Below, piece by piece: positions 13,801 through 28,800 of a DNA stretch of 64,000 bases. Position numbers and translations under genes: made by a program. The notes below the pieces were generated by a model that made no database searches, was not told the DNA's origin, and was given only the letters and a program-made list of their open reading frames with translations. This DNA comes from Phoebastria nigripes. Its lineage: Eukaryota > Chordata > Aves > Procellariiformes > Diomedeidae. Position 1 is the stretch's first letter; every line of letters starts with the position of its first letter. Location of the stretch: positions 478,071 to 542,070 of the forward strand of contig JAYKAV010002308.1 in the NCBI GenBank assembly GCA_035582835.1, in the 5' to 3' direction.

Positions 13801-16800
13801 CCAAAAAAGCAAATTAAATAATGCAAATTTTATTTTGCATTATTGGCATGAATCCAGCAATTTCTTAATGATCACAAGGAAGTTGAAATTTTTTATCAGA
13901 TAACTTCTTACTCACATTGTACCGTTTTCTTTAAATTTTCCCCCATAGGATTATGCTGTTAAAGATGTATTGTATCCTATGTACTGTTTTCTGAAATGAA
14001 ATTTTAATAATTTATGAAAAATGAAACATACCTTGCATAGTGCCTAATATATATTTATTTCAACATTTCAGATATGAAAACATCTAGACCAAAAATAGTT
14101 TGCTTACATGGTTACATTTTACTTACGTGTTGGAAAGGAGCTTTGAAGACAATGTGATTGCATTTCTGTTGCCAGTTTGAAGAGCAGCTTGACTTTGTTT
14201 CCTTCAGTTCTCGAAGAAAAATAGGCCTCTGCTTGTATAACACTCCTTCTAAAACTCCTTGTAGTAACATCTCCCATGCAGTAGGGGTTTGCATATTTCT
14301 AATAAGCATGCAGTAGTGTAAGGGTCAGGGACTAACCAGTGAATAAAAGTCAGAACTCAAAATGAGGTGCCTTTCCTGTTTAGCACTGGGCAGTGATAGA
14401 TACTGATAATGTTTGATTAATGAGCAGCAGCCTTGCAGTGGGTGAAAACATCTGTAAGAAATGATTTATTATTTCAAAGGTATTGGAAGCTTACCGTATC
14501 TTGTAGATTTAACTATGTGTGCCTGAATAAAATAAATGAGATGCAACATGTGAAAAATGAAAACACATTAGTTGTAAAGGATGTGTCACAAGCAGGGTAT
14601 TTTTGGTCAAGTACACTTTGTCATGGGGATTTTTAATGTTGCTCTGAATACAAATCATTTAACTGGTTCATAAAATCAACCTAGTTGGAATTCTAGCATC
14701 TATCATTGAGACAGAAATGAGGGTTAAATTTAATATGCTGGAACATCCCTTAAATGTTTGCATTTGGCATCATATACAGCTGTTCAAATTGCACATATGA
14801 ACAGAAAGGATTCTCTCTTAGAAATATAATAAAAGTGAAAAAATGTATTGATGCAATTTTAACATTGAAATCAGAAAAATGAATTCATTTGTAGTATCAT
14901 TAAAAGGTAGCGTCATTAAAGTTTGTTAAATTTGCTGTAAATGTGTTTGTATGAACAAAGGTCTAATTCTCTTCTCCCTGCGTAAGCTGCGTGTTTGAAA
15001 ATGAANAATGACTTGTCGATGGAGGTTTTGCTTTTGCGCACTTCTAGGCTAGTCTCGTAGTTGCTGGACAGTCTTCTAGGCTGCCCTTGGTTTATAAAGT
15101 GACCTTATTCTTTCTGTGGTACGTGTCTGTGTGTGTTGATCCGGTGTCAGGTCCCTTGGTTCTATTCAGAGCTGCCGCGGAGTTTGGATCACGTAGAGCT
15201 AANGGTGGTACAGACTCACCTCTATGAAACTGCAACATTTGTTCCAACAAGCTGGAGTGCCCTGACTCCCACGTTAGAGAAAANGGCCTTTTCTCTAGTT
15301 TTGGAAATAGGTAAGGTGGGACAGTGGAAAGATACAGCCTGCTTTCCCATTTTCTTATCTCATGCCAGGTCAGTGACTGTGGAGCACTTCTCTGCAATGG
15401 GGAATATTTGGAAATTCTGGTCTATGCTGTTCCAAAAATCTACACCTATTATTTGTGTATACCTTACCCACTTTCTTACTTTTCTGTTCTGTCTAATTCA
15501 GTAGGCATCTGAAATATTTTTCCTCTTGGGATTCGGCACTGGTTGCTTAAGTGTGTATAAACTCCAGCCAGAAAAAAAGACATGTTTTCCTGTCGTGTAA
15601 AGAAAGTATAACCTGGTAGTTTTTAATAAGGTGTGCCAACTTTTAGTAAAATTGGATGATGTACTGCTATGTCCCTTTTCACACTCTGATTTGTTTGTGG
15701 AATTTAGTGCTGAAGGGCTACAGTGTAGTAGTCACATTGTATTTAGTTACTTAGGGTCATCATTGTTTATCGTAAGTTTTGTTTAAGATCCTGTTAGATT
15801 CTATTCGTAGCATTTGCTTTCTTCACATACAGCCTTTTCTGCTCTGTTCTTCATCTTGTTTTGATCTTACGGGCTCCTCTATAGTGGGAGTTAAGAGTAG
15901 AAAAAAGCCTCTTTATCTTCAATTCTCTTTTCATAGTATCTCTGAAATAAAAAGAAGAGGAAATTAATCTTGTCCTCAGACCATGCCTTCAGCCAGTTCC
16001 TTAGGGTCCTTGAGTAATGTCATAGCTTTGAGTTAGAAGGTTCTCTTGTTTATGGAGAGGTTGGCTTGTCCTCTCATCAGGTTGTAGAAGTTATTTTTCT
16101 AAGATGTACTAGACAGTTAAAGCAATTATGAAAGTGGAGGGCATCTGGTTTTACTGTCACTGGATTTCATAAAATAGAGCTCCAGCAGCGATAGCAACTC
16201 CCTCTCTTTAATGTGGAAGCCACAAACTGACTACATTAAAGGAGAGACCTTTCAACCTACAAGCTGAGTGGAATTAGAGCAGCTTGCCAACCATGAGGTC
16301 TTGGTAGTAACTCTGCAGCAGGTGTTGGCCTAGGGAACATATGGAAGAACAGCTGGACACTAAGTCCTCCTAGCTCTCACAGGATCCTAAGCCATGTATA
16401 TGGCTTTGGGGGCAAACCAAAAANACTAAAGAAGTAGATAATCAGAATTTATAGTAATGCTACATGGATGTTGCAATAATTTAGTCTAGCAGCCAAACTG
16501 AAACTTCAGAAGCAAAAGCTGTCAGAAGCATTGTAAATCTGAAAATTTCTGCACTGAAGGATTTGGATCCAAATTCCTTGGTCAGGCAGCTAAGTGTATA
16601 AGCTATCAGGCATGGAAGAGGACAGACCTGCTGCAAGTCCATTTGCAGGCTTCTTTTGTAAAAAACGTTATGTAGAAAGCCAAGCATAGTTTTTACCCTT
16701 CCTTTGTTGTGCACCAAATACACAAGAAAATGATAGTACACCTTTAATTGATACATCTTTTAATGCCCTTTTTCACTGTTGTTGTTTTTAGTGATTACTT

Positions 16801-19800
16801 TCAGCTTCTGAATTAAGCTGGCTAACAGTGTTGTAGAAGACCTCTAAAATGCCACTGAATTAAGGTTAGGGTTAAGGACAGAACTGTTTAGTGCTGTGAG
16901 ATTTTCACATGNAACATGTATTTTTTTGCATACCTTTTCTTTAGTATCTTTGTTTAAAAAAAAAAAAAAGTACAGCCTAACAATGTATAACTTTTAAGAA
17001 TATAAATTCTGATCTTGTTTCCACTGAAGCAGTTACTAAAGCAGTTAATGGAAGCCATGTGTTTTGCATCTGACGTTTGGCTTAAATGAAATCTGTGTAA
17101 GCTTTCTAAGGTATATTATTACACACTGTTAACAGCAAGTTTGGTGCCTGGCCCTTTGTATATATGCAGAAGTAGAAAGAGTAAAAGGAGAACCTTATCA
17201 TGGCTTTTCCTGGCAGTCCTGAGCAGGAACCGCATAAAATACACTCTTATTGCTTTCAGGAGTGCCAGAACTGTGCAACTATTACTGTTTCCTGACATCT
17301 CACCTTTTCTAAGCACTAAATGCAACTATTCGAGCATCACCATTTCGTAGCAGAGACCTTGCCTTAAAGGCACGAGAGAACTTAAAGGTTGTGGAGTAGG
17401 CAAGCAAAAAGCAAGACAACTCAAAGTTGAAAGGACAGGTTCATTCTCCAGATGTATATCTGGAAATCCAGTCTTTGTTGCTGAGACTCCACAGACAACC
17501 AAATTTGTCCCAAGACTGACTTCTAGTTAAGTGGCTTAGAAGACAAGGCAACAGAACAGGAAAGGGAGAGCCTGGTTTAAGCAAGCAATATACATCGTAA
17601 ACCTTGTTCAGACCAAAGAGTCATTTAGCAGCCTCTCTCTCCAGTTTGTTGGAACTTCAGTTAAAAAAAGTGAATTGCCTTTCCTCATGTACGTATGCCT
17701 CAGCGAACATGTGGGAGAAGGACTCTGCATCCAGTATTGTTATTGCCAAGCAGGACACGTGCATCTTCTGCCATCCCTTCTCAAGAAGGACACCATCCAA
17801 ACACCATGCGATTTTTATTCTTTATTTGTTGAAAAGTGTTCCCAACTTCTCTTGAGTTACTGTAATGTGGGGAGCACTCTTTGGTGTGTAACTTTTTCTT
17901 TACACCTATATTAGTAAAGGAAGGATGCTGAGTCATGTAATTTTCCTCCCTTACCAGTTGTCAAGGGTTGGTGCAGCTACTGTTTTATTTAGATCAATAC
18001 ACAACGGGAAGGAACAGCGTCAGATATAGGTAAGGGCTTGAATCCATTGTTTAAGTTCAATGTGTTTTGCATAGAACAAGCCCAGGTTACTAGTCAAGAC
18101 AGGTTTCCTGCTACATACTTAAAATCATTTGGAAAATCTGTGACTGAACATATTGGATCCATTTCTCATGTTTTAGTTAAGGAATAGTATGGCCTGATTG
18201 CATGCCAAATTTTCAGTGGCTGAACTGATTTACATATATAAAAACATGTTATTAGGCTTTGCTTTCAGGTGCCTCTTGAAGCTTCTGCCACTTTTATTGG
18301 CATTTTAAAATTTGAAAACAGATTCAGGACTTAGTGCTCCAATTGTGCATGGAAGTGAATGACTAATTATGAGTATCCTTAAGTCAGGAGTTATTCCCAA
18401 AGCAAGTAGTATTCACAGCAGTTGAAACATACTTTGCAGTCATCTTATTGCATCCCAGAGGTATGCAAAAGTCCCATATTCAAGCCAATGTTCTTTTGAA
18501 AAGACATTGATTTGGGGTCCTTCAACTGTCATCATTGTTTTCCAATGCAGTGAAACTCGGATAATAAACTACAATATGCAAGAATTATGAACTAATGCTT
18601 CAAGATAAAGTTCATTATGTCATTGTGTGCTTTTAAAATCCTATGCTATTTTTGCTCATGTTCTTCAGCTGGGATGGAAGTGTATCTATAACAGTATGAC
18701 TAATTATCTTTACATGCATTTATCACTAAATAAACTTCACACAAGACAGCAAGATTGTTTACTTAAGCAGTATAATACTGGGAAAGGAAGATAGCTCTAG
18801 AACATAGGATTACATTGCCAGAATGGCACTATTTATTAAGCTATGATAACGCTAATGTTCCTCTTTGATGTATAGCATGCGCGACTTCAGCTGAACTTGT
18901 AGAGAGCCTTAAGGATGTTTCATTGAACATTTAGTATGGCAGCAAGCCAGAATACATTTAGCCTAAACCCAGATGACAGGTTGGTAATGAGGTAGTGATT
19001 GATGACCACTGCTTCCGTATGAAAACCTGCTTGATATGCTGGGGGGGAAATGCATTGCTAGCTCTTTTCATTTCACTCCCTCTGTATTAGTTATTTTTAC
19101 TGTAGAGGAGTAGCATTGGCTGCTGGTTATTCAATCCCGGTTTCACTTTTAGATGAGAATCGAGTACTCAGCTGAGATTTTAGAAGCGCAGCCCTATGGC
19201 TACATTTATGTGTAGTTCAAATCCTAATTTCAATGCATTTTTATTATCAAAAATAACTGCAATTATATCACCTATAAAACACCCTATNATATTCTTATTA
19301 CCTGCCTCTGTAATTTTACAAGTCCTGTGATTCACCTTCTGTGCCATCTAAATGTCATTGCTTTCCCTTCTGATATAAAAAGAACTTGGCCCAAAGGTTG
19401 TAAAACATTGCTCAGGCAAACAAGCCTGAACAAAAGACTACTGTTTATTTTGCCTAGTCCTCTTGAATGCTTCCTTGTAAAGGCACTTTGCACTGCTTAT
19501 TCAGATGATGGACAAACTGTTGTTCTGTGCACCAGGAAGGATATTTAAGCCCTGTCCTTCAGCCAGATTCCAGCCTGATGTCTGAATTAGCAGCAAGAAG
19601 AGTTAGGAGGAGGCAGCAGAGGACTGTAGGGGTTATAGCCATAGCTGTACACACTCAGACAGGGTGTATATTAGATGTCCCCAAAGCTGCAGGATAACTA
19701 ATGGGATCACATTAAGGCCTGGTTAGAAATCACCCAGGGATGCAGCAAAGGGCGCTAGGGCAGCATAAATATCCAATGTCAAAAGGGGCTCATTATTAGT

Positions 19801-22800
19801 GTTTTCCCAAGCAGAAGTGTCTCTTGGTCAGGAATTGGTGAGGAAGCTTGTCACCCTAACGAGAGTGACATTATACTCCCTCAGAGCAAAAATATGAGCA
19901 AGAAAAATTGGGATCAGTGGTAGAATCAAGAGCCAGAATAAGGAGGTGATGAAGCGGGGCCAGGGCAGTTTCCATTCCCCTCCTGCAGCTCCTGGGGATG
20001 TAAGGGAAGTTGTCATGCCCAGTGGGGGTGGAGTGGCTGGCTTTTTGGCAAGGAACCAGTGCAATATCAAAAAGGCAGATGTGTGGTGTGTTTGAGAATG
20101 TGCATTGGACCCAAATGAGGGAGCCTCTATGGCTGGGGTTTGCTGATGGGCCTTAATGGCAGGACAGGTTTTGACTTGATCAAGGTGCATGTCTCTGAAG
20201 CCAATCAAGGCCTGTCTGATACTGCTCGGAGGCCAGGAAACAGTCACCTGTAATGATTATTGTATGTTTGGGCTAGNAATGATCACTTTGGGCAAATCCA
20301 GGAGTGCTTCTGGCCTGACTCCAAGAAAGGACAAAGAGTGGGCAAGGCAGGAAGCCACTGGACTTCCACTGATGTATGAATTGGTGGTGACTGCATTTAC
20401 AAGAGATATGTTTGGTACCACAGTTCATCAGGAAATGGATGCACTTTCCCTTTTTGGGTTGACGCTGGGGAGAACATTTTTATCTGCTTGGGAACTTGTT
20501 CGGGAGTGTACAATGTAAGAGCTAAGGTAATCAGTAATGCCTCTTGGTGGCACAGGGTGTCCTTGTGGAATTACAATAGTCTTCAGAGGAGACCCAAAGG
20601 CACGGGATAGTCAGTCCNGTTGTCAGGTGCAGGGAGAGGAGACGGCCACAACGCAGGGCTGGATTCAGATATGCAGTGCTGAAGTTTAACTCTATATGCA
20701 CAAACCAAAAATGATTAGCACAGGCATCACGATCTGGTCTATCCAGGTCATTTAACTCCCACAGAAGTAAAATTAACGTTGTTATTTTCTTACTAAACCA
20801 TACCCCTTTGATGTTTTCTTTCTTCATGTGGCTTTCACCTTTCATCTCACTTGCAACCTTTTTGCGAACCCCTGTTTATTGAATAGTAAGTTCCTTAGGG
20901 AACACTGGTCTCCTTTTTGTTTGGAAGGTACCCACATCACACATGTTCAATACCAAAATAATACTTTAGAAATTAATATCTTTTAACTTAGGTATGTCAT
21001 TCATTTGATGGGAACTTACGTTCCATAAATTCCTGTGTATGGCTGTAGCATCCCCACGGCAGGTGTTCTGTCCTGAGAGCTGCAGAATTTGTCAACTCAT
21101 GTTTGATTTAAACATTGCTTTCTTATGAATGTTTTGATTGAGTTTGTCAAATGTTCACACTTATAAACTCTCCCTAATTGAGACGACCACATTTTGTTGC
21201 TCACTGACCAGTGACAGGATGGAGCAGGTCCATTGATTTTTACTGTAGTCCTGGAAAGACCTTAATTTTAACAAGTAGTGGCAAGTGAGGACATAGTCTT
21301 TGGGTGGAGATTAATGGCCATATGGTGTTGTTGCTTATATACTGGAAAGCTTAGTTATTTACTGTAAAATCTGACTCAAAATTCTATATGCAAAGCAGAG
21401 ACTCCTACTTGGTTGTTTCCATAACAACATACAAAACAACATCAATCACTTATAGTAGATCTCCACACTCCATAATTAGGGATGCAGTTTTAAGAAGTGT
21501 GGGAGGAGTTGTATAAAATGTTTTTATGTTAAAAACAATGTTAGGCCTTGTTCTCACAAAAGCTTATGCACAGACTTCACTTTACACAACGTAAGTAATT
21601 CCATTGGCATTTATGGCTATGTCTACACAGCTCTGATGCAGTGTCTGGAGTGACTACGCATGCCACACTCTGTGTCCTGTCTGAGTGACGGATGTATGAA
21701 CAAGGTTTGCTTGAGGGGGAGCTTGCCTTCTGTATAGGGAGCAAACTTGGCCTTGACTCGGGGTTTACCTCAATAGACAGCGTCAACAGCCCACTTTAAC
21801 TTGCAGTGTATGGACTTCAGTATGGATGTAAATGTTTGCAGAACAACAACCTATGATACTGTAGAAAAGTGATAGCAAGAAAAAACTGCTCAAAGCACTT
21901 GCTTTATGCAAAAAAAAAAAAAAAATTAGCTGTATATCTTTTTAATGTAGAATTTTAAGCAAATGGGACATCTGCCAGAAGTATATATGATATTTTTAAC
22001 TGGTATCAGGTATGTTCATGCCATCTCCACACTTCCTACAGTACAGCAGTCAATAACAGATACTGCCATATGCAGCTGTTACAACTTTGTAAGTTCTTCA
22101 GTGAGCCAGTTCCACAGCCCCATTAATCCCTTGTGGTGATCTACAGATTGAAAAAGTTCAAAATGATCAAATGTGAGGTATTACTTCTCCACTGGACTTA
22201 CTACTTTGCTAGAAAAAGCTTCTTTGNTTTTTGTGTTGTTTGGTTGTGGTTTTTTTTAAAGTACACATTATCTATGTTTTAAAGTACCAACCTGAAATGC
22301 TTTAAGTTCTCCTGGCATTTTTTAAGGCAATGATATAACTAAGTTGTAAGAAAACATTTTCTCCAAAGCATCTTGAGGCTGACAAATCACTGGGCCCATA
22401 GGCAAGTGGTATTTGAGTCTTGTTACTTTCAGCTGCTCCAGAGACAACGCTGGTGGTGTGAGCCTGGAAAGGAAAGGCTGAAGGGGAATAACCTGCAAAA
22501 AGTGAGGGAGAGTTGGAAAAAAATAGTAGATAAAGGGGAGGCAAACAAAAACAATATATCTACAAGGAAATGGAACTGAAAAAATTAAGGAAATATAAAG
22601 GAAGAAAAATTAGATATAATAGAATGCATAAACTGAAAAAAAAAGCAAATTGAAGAAATAAAACCTGAAAGACATGAGCAATATCCATAAAGATGATAAA
22701 AATAGAAAGGATTAAAATAAAGCAAAAAGCTCATATAGCTATTTTAGCCGGATTTTCAATAGTTTCCCTCCTTTGATAACATAGATGTCAGTTTTTTCTT

Positions 22801-25800
22801 TTAAGAAAAAGAACAAATTAATGGAATAGATGTATTTTGCTGAATTTGGATCCTTTCTGTTATTTGTAAAATATTGTTTGTCACATATACCAAATAAGTA
22901 AGATCTAAAGATAAAAAAAAAAAGAAGTATTTCTATCAATACCTCTCCTGAGCGGTCAGCTGTAATAAGTTGAAAAATGGGGAAATGTGTGTATTTTGAG
23001 GATTTTTACATTGGTTTTAATTACATTACTTATTCAACTCAAAGAACAAGCATATTGTTATGTCAGCCAATATATTGGTTTTTTTCCAAAACATAATTAA
23101 ATCACAGCTAAGGTTCCTAGGTGACAGGTAAGAGAAGATGTATAATTAGACATGTCCAAAAAAAGTCAAATAGTGGAAACTAGTAATCATGAAAGAAGGT
23201 TGCAATTGTCTGTGCTGACACCAAATGACCATCTCATTCAAATGTACAGTTCATTAAATAGTCACCTCCCATTCTGCTTCTGCAGCTGAGCTCTTACTAC
23301 TCTGTGTGGAGTCGGTGGAAATAGGGGGACTTTTAATTAGGTGCTAATTTTGATTTGCTGTCTGAATAACCCTTTGACAATGTGTTATTCCTAGGTTTTT
23401 AATAGTAGCATTCACATGTGTTTCCCAAAGATAGAGGGTGTAGCTGCCTACCGATATGTGCGTGTCTTTCTACCTGTGTCCACTCTGTACAGGCTACTGG
23501 CAAAATAACTATGATGTGACATGGCCTGTAGATATGATCCATCTCCTTAAAACAAGGAAGGGAAAANAGTTGCAAAAATAAGCATTTTACAAAAATTAAT
23601 AGATGTTGGAGGCTTGATTCCTGTCTCTAGTCATTGGGGACTAGCTCCTNGACTAGCTCCTCCAGTCTCCATGGCCTTTCTAAGACCATAGAGAGTGGAC
23701 TTTCAAGGACATTGCCNGCTTCTCTCAGCATCTTGATGCCTGTGTAGGGCATGGGTGGTCTGGGTGCCTCCAGAGCTTCAATTGCAAGGAGGTAACTGTT
23801 AAGACAATGCTTGCACTAGCACTGTTGTAGGCAGGAAATAGTCTGCATGCTTCCTGGACTGTAAAGATTCTGGTTATGAAAGATCCACTGTTCCAGCATT
23901 TTAAAATCCTATTGTGTGAATGCCCAAGAGCCATCACAACCTTGCTTCTAATGTATGATCCTCAGGAAATCACTTAAATTTCTTTGCACATCTGTAAAGT
24001 GCAGGGATAAATGTTTATCTGTTATATTTTGAGGTTTGACTGTTTGTGTAGCACTTTGAAAATAGAAAGCACTACAAACAGTAAGTGCTCTTTGTTACTA
24101 TTGGTATTGAAATAACTCATGCAGCCAAGCGTAGAGTCTAGCTTGCAGTCTGCCTAACTGATTTGCATTTCTACATGCAATGAAAATGGGAAGGTGTTGC
24201 TATAACATCACTACCTTCATTTTATAACTTTTATGCCTCTTGCAGTACAGCCAGGAATTCTGCATGCTGCATTTTTTATCCATTTAATTGTAAGGCTTCA
24301 GAAATTTTAAATATTCTGTTTTCTTCCTTTCTTCTTCAATGTCATGGTAGCATTGCATTTATGGCATCTTTCTGATGGCTCCATTTGCTGAGTGCATCGT
24401 TCTGTTTATCTCTTTCCAGGTTTTTAAGTGATCTTAGTTGGATGTATGAATTACCTTTCATTAATTAATATTCCCCTATTCTGTAAAATATATGTAATTG
24501 GGAATTTAGGTTTCAGTACAGTGTTCTAAACTATCTGTGTAAATGATTGAATGAATAAATAAGAAAATACTCAAGTCCCCCAAACCTCCCCTGTGGTGCC
24601 TCAATAGTAATCTCTTTTTATCTTGCAAAGACTGCATTTAGAAATAGTTTTGTTTCTTGCCCATTCAACAGTTTCTTCATTCAAATCTTCTGAAACATGG
24701 CTTAATTCATTATTTTGTTCCTGAGCGATGAGTCTCTGAAAATGGCTTTTTCTTTTCTGTTAAATTGGTGATAGAGATGACCANGAAAAAAAGCAGCTAT
24801 CTGGTATATAAATATATATCTGCTCAGCATTTGATTGCAGATTCTAGAGATGTTATAATCCTAATCCCTCCCTCCAAAAATTTGAGAGCATGAGCTTTTG
24901 GAAAGACCTGTACTTACAGGTATGGAGCTGTATCTGTGCATATGCTTGGTGATGTGATTGTCAGTGCAGGGTTATCAGGCTGATAGNTTTCATCACACAT
25001 GCTCTACCTTTAACATCCAGATCTGATTTTGCATTTGAATGCATAAGTGAATACTTGTTTTCTACTTGCAAGTGTACTATAATCAGAAATAAAGTAGTGG
25101 TTGCTAGAATGCAGAAGTCAGAGGTAGATTTTTTTTTTAGCAGAGGATTCTGTTTATCCGAGTCTCTCTCTTCTCACGCAACTGTTGTTGCTGCTAAGGT
25201 TCAAGTGTTCAAGCAGGCATAATCTTATTTTATATGTGAAACAAAACTAATTTATCATTAAAAATAGTGGTGTGAAAGGCTTGGTTTGGTATAACTGATT
25301 TGGCAATGCCGAACTTCTGAAAGACAATTTTGTCAATAGGGCAGTGGGTGTGCAAAGCGATGGATGCAAAAGATGGATGTCCATCTGCATGGTGGGATTT
25401 TTACGTGGACTTTAATGAAGCTCCAGTATCGAGCAGTATCAGTTGTAACCTGTTAGAAAATTACATCAGACGTAGAATTACTGTTCTTACGTGTTGCAAA
25501 CATCCACGACTGTAGGTAGTGATATTTAAGAAGTTGTTTTTAAATACTAATAACTTAAATCATCTGAGAATGGAGGAAAATTGTATTCAGTTTTTGATTT
25601 AATGTTCCTTGGCCTTGTCCTACACTCCTATCTTACAAGATTAGTGAGTATTTTTGTTGACTAAGACAAACCCAACTCCATCACTTACTGGGAAAGGGAC
25701 TGTGAGTTGGCAAGATGTGGTTTCTGCAAACAAGTATGTATGGTACTAAATGGAAGCATGGAAGGAGGTTTTGGAGCGAAGAGGTTTCAAAAATAAACTT

Positions 25801-28800
25801 TCCAGCCTTGTGTAAGAGCTGTGTTTTCTGGTTCTCCATCCCTGAGCATTGTTTCTTTGTAGCATGGGTAGATGAAGAAAGGGTCTGATTCCTAGTACAC
25901 TGCCACTGGCTAGGAGAGCTCCGTAATGGATAGAAACATATAGGGCCTGTGGAAAATGCCTGTAGATGCCTGTGAATTTCTCTTAATTTTCTGTGTATGT
26001 CTGGTTCCTATGCCCTAATAGGGAATACTTTTCTTTTACCTAACTGTATTAGTGGAATTTTTAAATCCCAGCAAAATAATTCAGAAATCTTTCCATGGTT
26101 TAGGACCTCAAGCAGGGAGTATTTCATAGAATCATAAAATAGTTGGAGGGGACCTTTGGAGATTGTCTAGTCTAGCCCCCCAGCTCAAAGCAGGGTCAGC
26201 TAGAGCAGGTTGCCTAGGACCGTATCCAGTCAGGTTTTGAACATCTTTGAATACATAAGAAGGCTTGCTCTGAAAATCTCCTGGCACTCCTGAAGTTCTT
26301 TGCCTCCAAGGCAGTCTCTCTGCTAAATAGTGCATCAGTAACGTACAGACGTACAGATCTTTTGGAAGACAAGGTATGGACCCTGAAGATACTTAGGTCC
26401 AAATCAACCAGAGTATTTAGGTGCACACCCAGGAAGGGGTTGGTTTCAAGCACTGTATTCAGTTTGGTCCTAACGCCTTTAACTGTGTTACAGTTAACGT
26501 TAGATTTCTGCAGGGAAACTTTTTTCAAAACTCGATTTTGTTGTGAGTGCTTTCACAAACGTATCTGACTTTCACTACCTAACTTGCCTAAAAATCCCAG
26601 CTAGGTGGTTCTTCTGGCGCATAGGTAGCCCCAAAAGACTGTCAAGTATATTTCTGAACAGATTTCCATGTTCAAAAGTTTTTGTACTAATTGTGCAAGC
26701 AAGCATGTTTATTATCTTTTGATCTTCATTGTATTTTTGTTTCAACTCTAAACAACATGTTATCAATGATTGTATTTTATAATTATATATAATTATATAA
26801 TATCAATTATAGACCACTGGCAGAAGCTTTTAAAAAAAAAAAAAGTTTGGTGCTTTTTTAATTTCAGTTTTACTATTCTAGTATTACACTGAATAATTGT
26901 TTCTCCTCATGATTTGCATGGACAACATTTCTGCTAAAGAAGACATAGATAGAATGTCGCAATTTTTTAGCATAAAGGAATTGAAGATAATCTCTGTGCT
27001 TTCCTGATTCATTGATTAGCCCAAGAAAGTCTGATAGCTAACTGAGAGTTTCCTAACAGTGTCAAAATATTCAGTGGCAAATTGATGTTGACATAATTGA
27101 ACTTGAATGTATTAATTTTGTCTTAAGTGATACAGAAGTCAATGCATTTTAATACTGACTTTGGTCTGGGTTTGATCCAAAGCACAGTGAAGGGCCTAAT
27201 GCTGTGAACAACTAAACTTTTTCTTTAATTGTGCAGCACTCAGCCTTTGTCAGATAGTGGCCAGCACATCAAGCAGGTAAGTCTAATACTGGACAGACAG
27301 CAAAAAGTGTCTTGACAGTGTGCAGAGATTACTTTGTATAAAAAAAGATGGAATATTTAAAATTAGCTCAGTATGTGCTTGTTGGCATTATAGCATATCC
27401 TCAAAGCCCTTGACAGTTTTGAACAAGTTATCTTTTAGCTCAAAATAGAAACAGCAAAATAATAAAATACAGTAGACCCCCAAATAGTCCCTATTTCAAT
27501 GAGCCTGATTTTGGGACCCCCAGAGAAACCTATCTTCAGTTTACCTCCTGAGGATTAATAGAAAAGCTGCATTTACTAGAACTGCCAAATTCTACATTTG
27601 ACAAAAATTAAATCTGTTTTAAAAAGAAAGAATAGCACAAACTGCATCTTAAATTTATGCTAGTGGCATTGGATTTAGGCACTTGAAAGCAATTTCGAGA
27701 GCAGATTTGCATACAACAGAAACCTGTAAGTAAATTGAAAGTGTTGTTTAGGATTCATAGAGGAACAAAATGCATACTCCATCTCTCACATAATTTGTCT
27801 TGAGGTTTATGAAATAATTTTTCATGGGATTATAATATTTAAAGTAATTAAAGATACAATTTGCTATTTAATAAACAATGGGTTTTGTAACTTCATTAAG
27901 GATGCTGCCTTTCTTAATTGTAATGGTCCAAAAGGTTGTCAGTGAACTGTACATTAACTGCAGAGATAATAATGATTTTATATGCTAATAATTCTTAAAT
28001 GAATAACTCATGTAGTTTGCAGCCACACGGGGAAAATAATTTACATTCCTAAAGCTTACTTTGGTATTAACCCCTTTACTTGGGGAGGGTGGATATCCTT
28101 GTATAAGATGTTCATTTTTTTTTACATTAGCACTAATGCAAGCATGTAGGACCCAGTGGTGTGAAAGGATTAAAAGCAGCAGCATTAGACAAGCATGAAC
28201 ATTTCAGAGAGAAATCCTTGTTAGAGGGACCTATTGGGACCGTGTAACTTGATTTTCTATTTATTGATCAGATGCTTCTTTTTTCTGTTACCACTTGAAA
28301 CTCCACTGGGAGAGAATCTTCCTGCTGTAGTACTGTAAATACAAAAATATGCACCAAGACGACATTCGGGACTCATGCTCACTCCTTGCTATGTTTGTGT
28401 GGCTGGACTAACATTAGTATGGGTCAGATGCCATGTCAGGGGAAGCATACGCTCTCTTGGGAGTATTTGCGCTATTGTCCGCAGGCAATTTTAGGCATCT
28501 AGTTTTAACTTTCTGAAACAGTCATCTCTCTGGACATGGCCATCTCTTCATGGACTGAAAAGGGACATAGGTTCCTACCTCTTTGACGCTTGAAGTATCA
28601 CAAAAATCAGTTGCTTAACATAAGAAGTATAAATTTCCCATTTTGAATTTTTTACTTAGCCACCAAAAGAGTAAGCTTAAGAGGAGGAGGGAGCTTGTGT
28701 GTGTGCCTCTGCAGATATCTGCACCCACAAGCCAAGTACCTGACCCATGATCTTCACTGACAATGTTTCACTTCATGTTCTTGACTGTTGGGCGTTGAGG

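Noticed and set aside
21600..21790. 'atggctatgtctacacag' as a DNA-transposon terminal sequence
   Set aside because: The word recalls a repeat end seen in reptile genomes, but no matching inverted terminus is visible nearby; a similar word at 33848 is too diverged to help.
27165..27205. 'gtttgatccaaagcacagtg' as part of an ancient repeat
   Set aside because: Only about 20 bases resemble a common old repeat word; this is too short to call.
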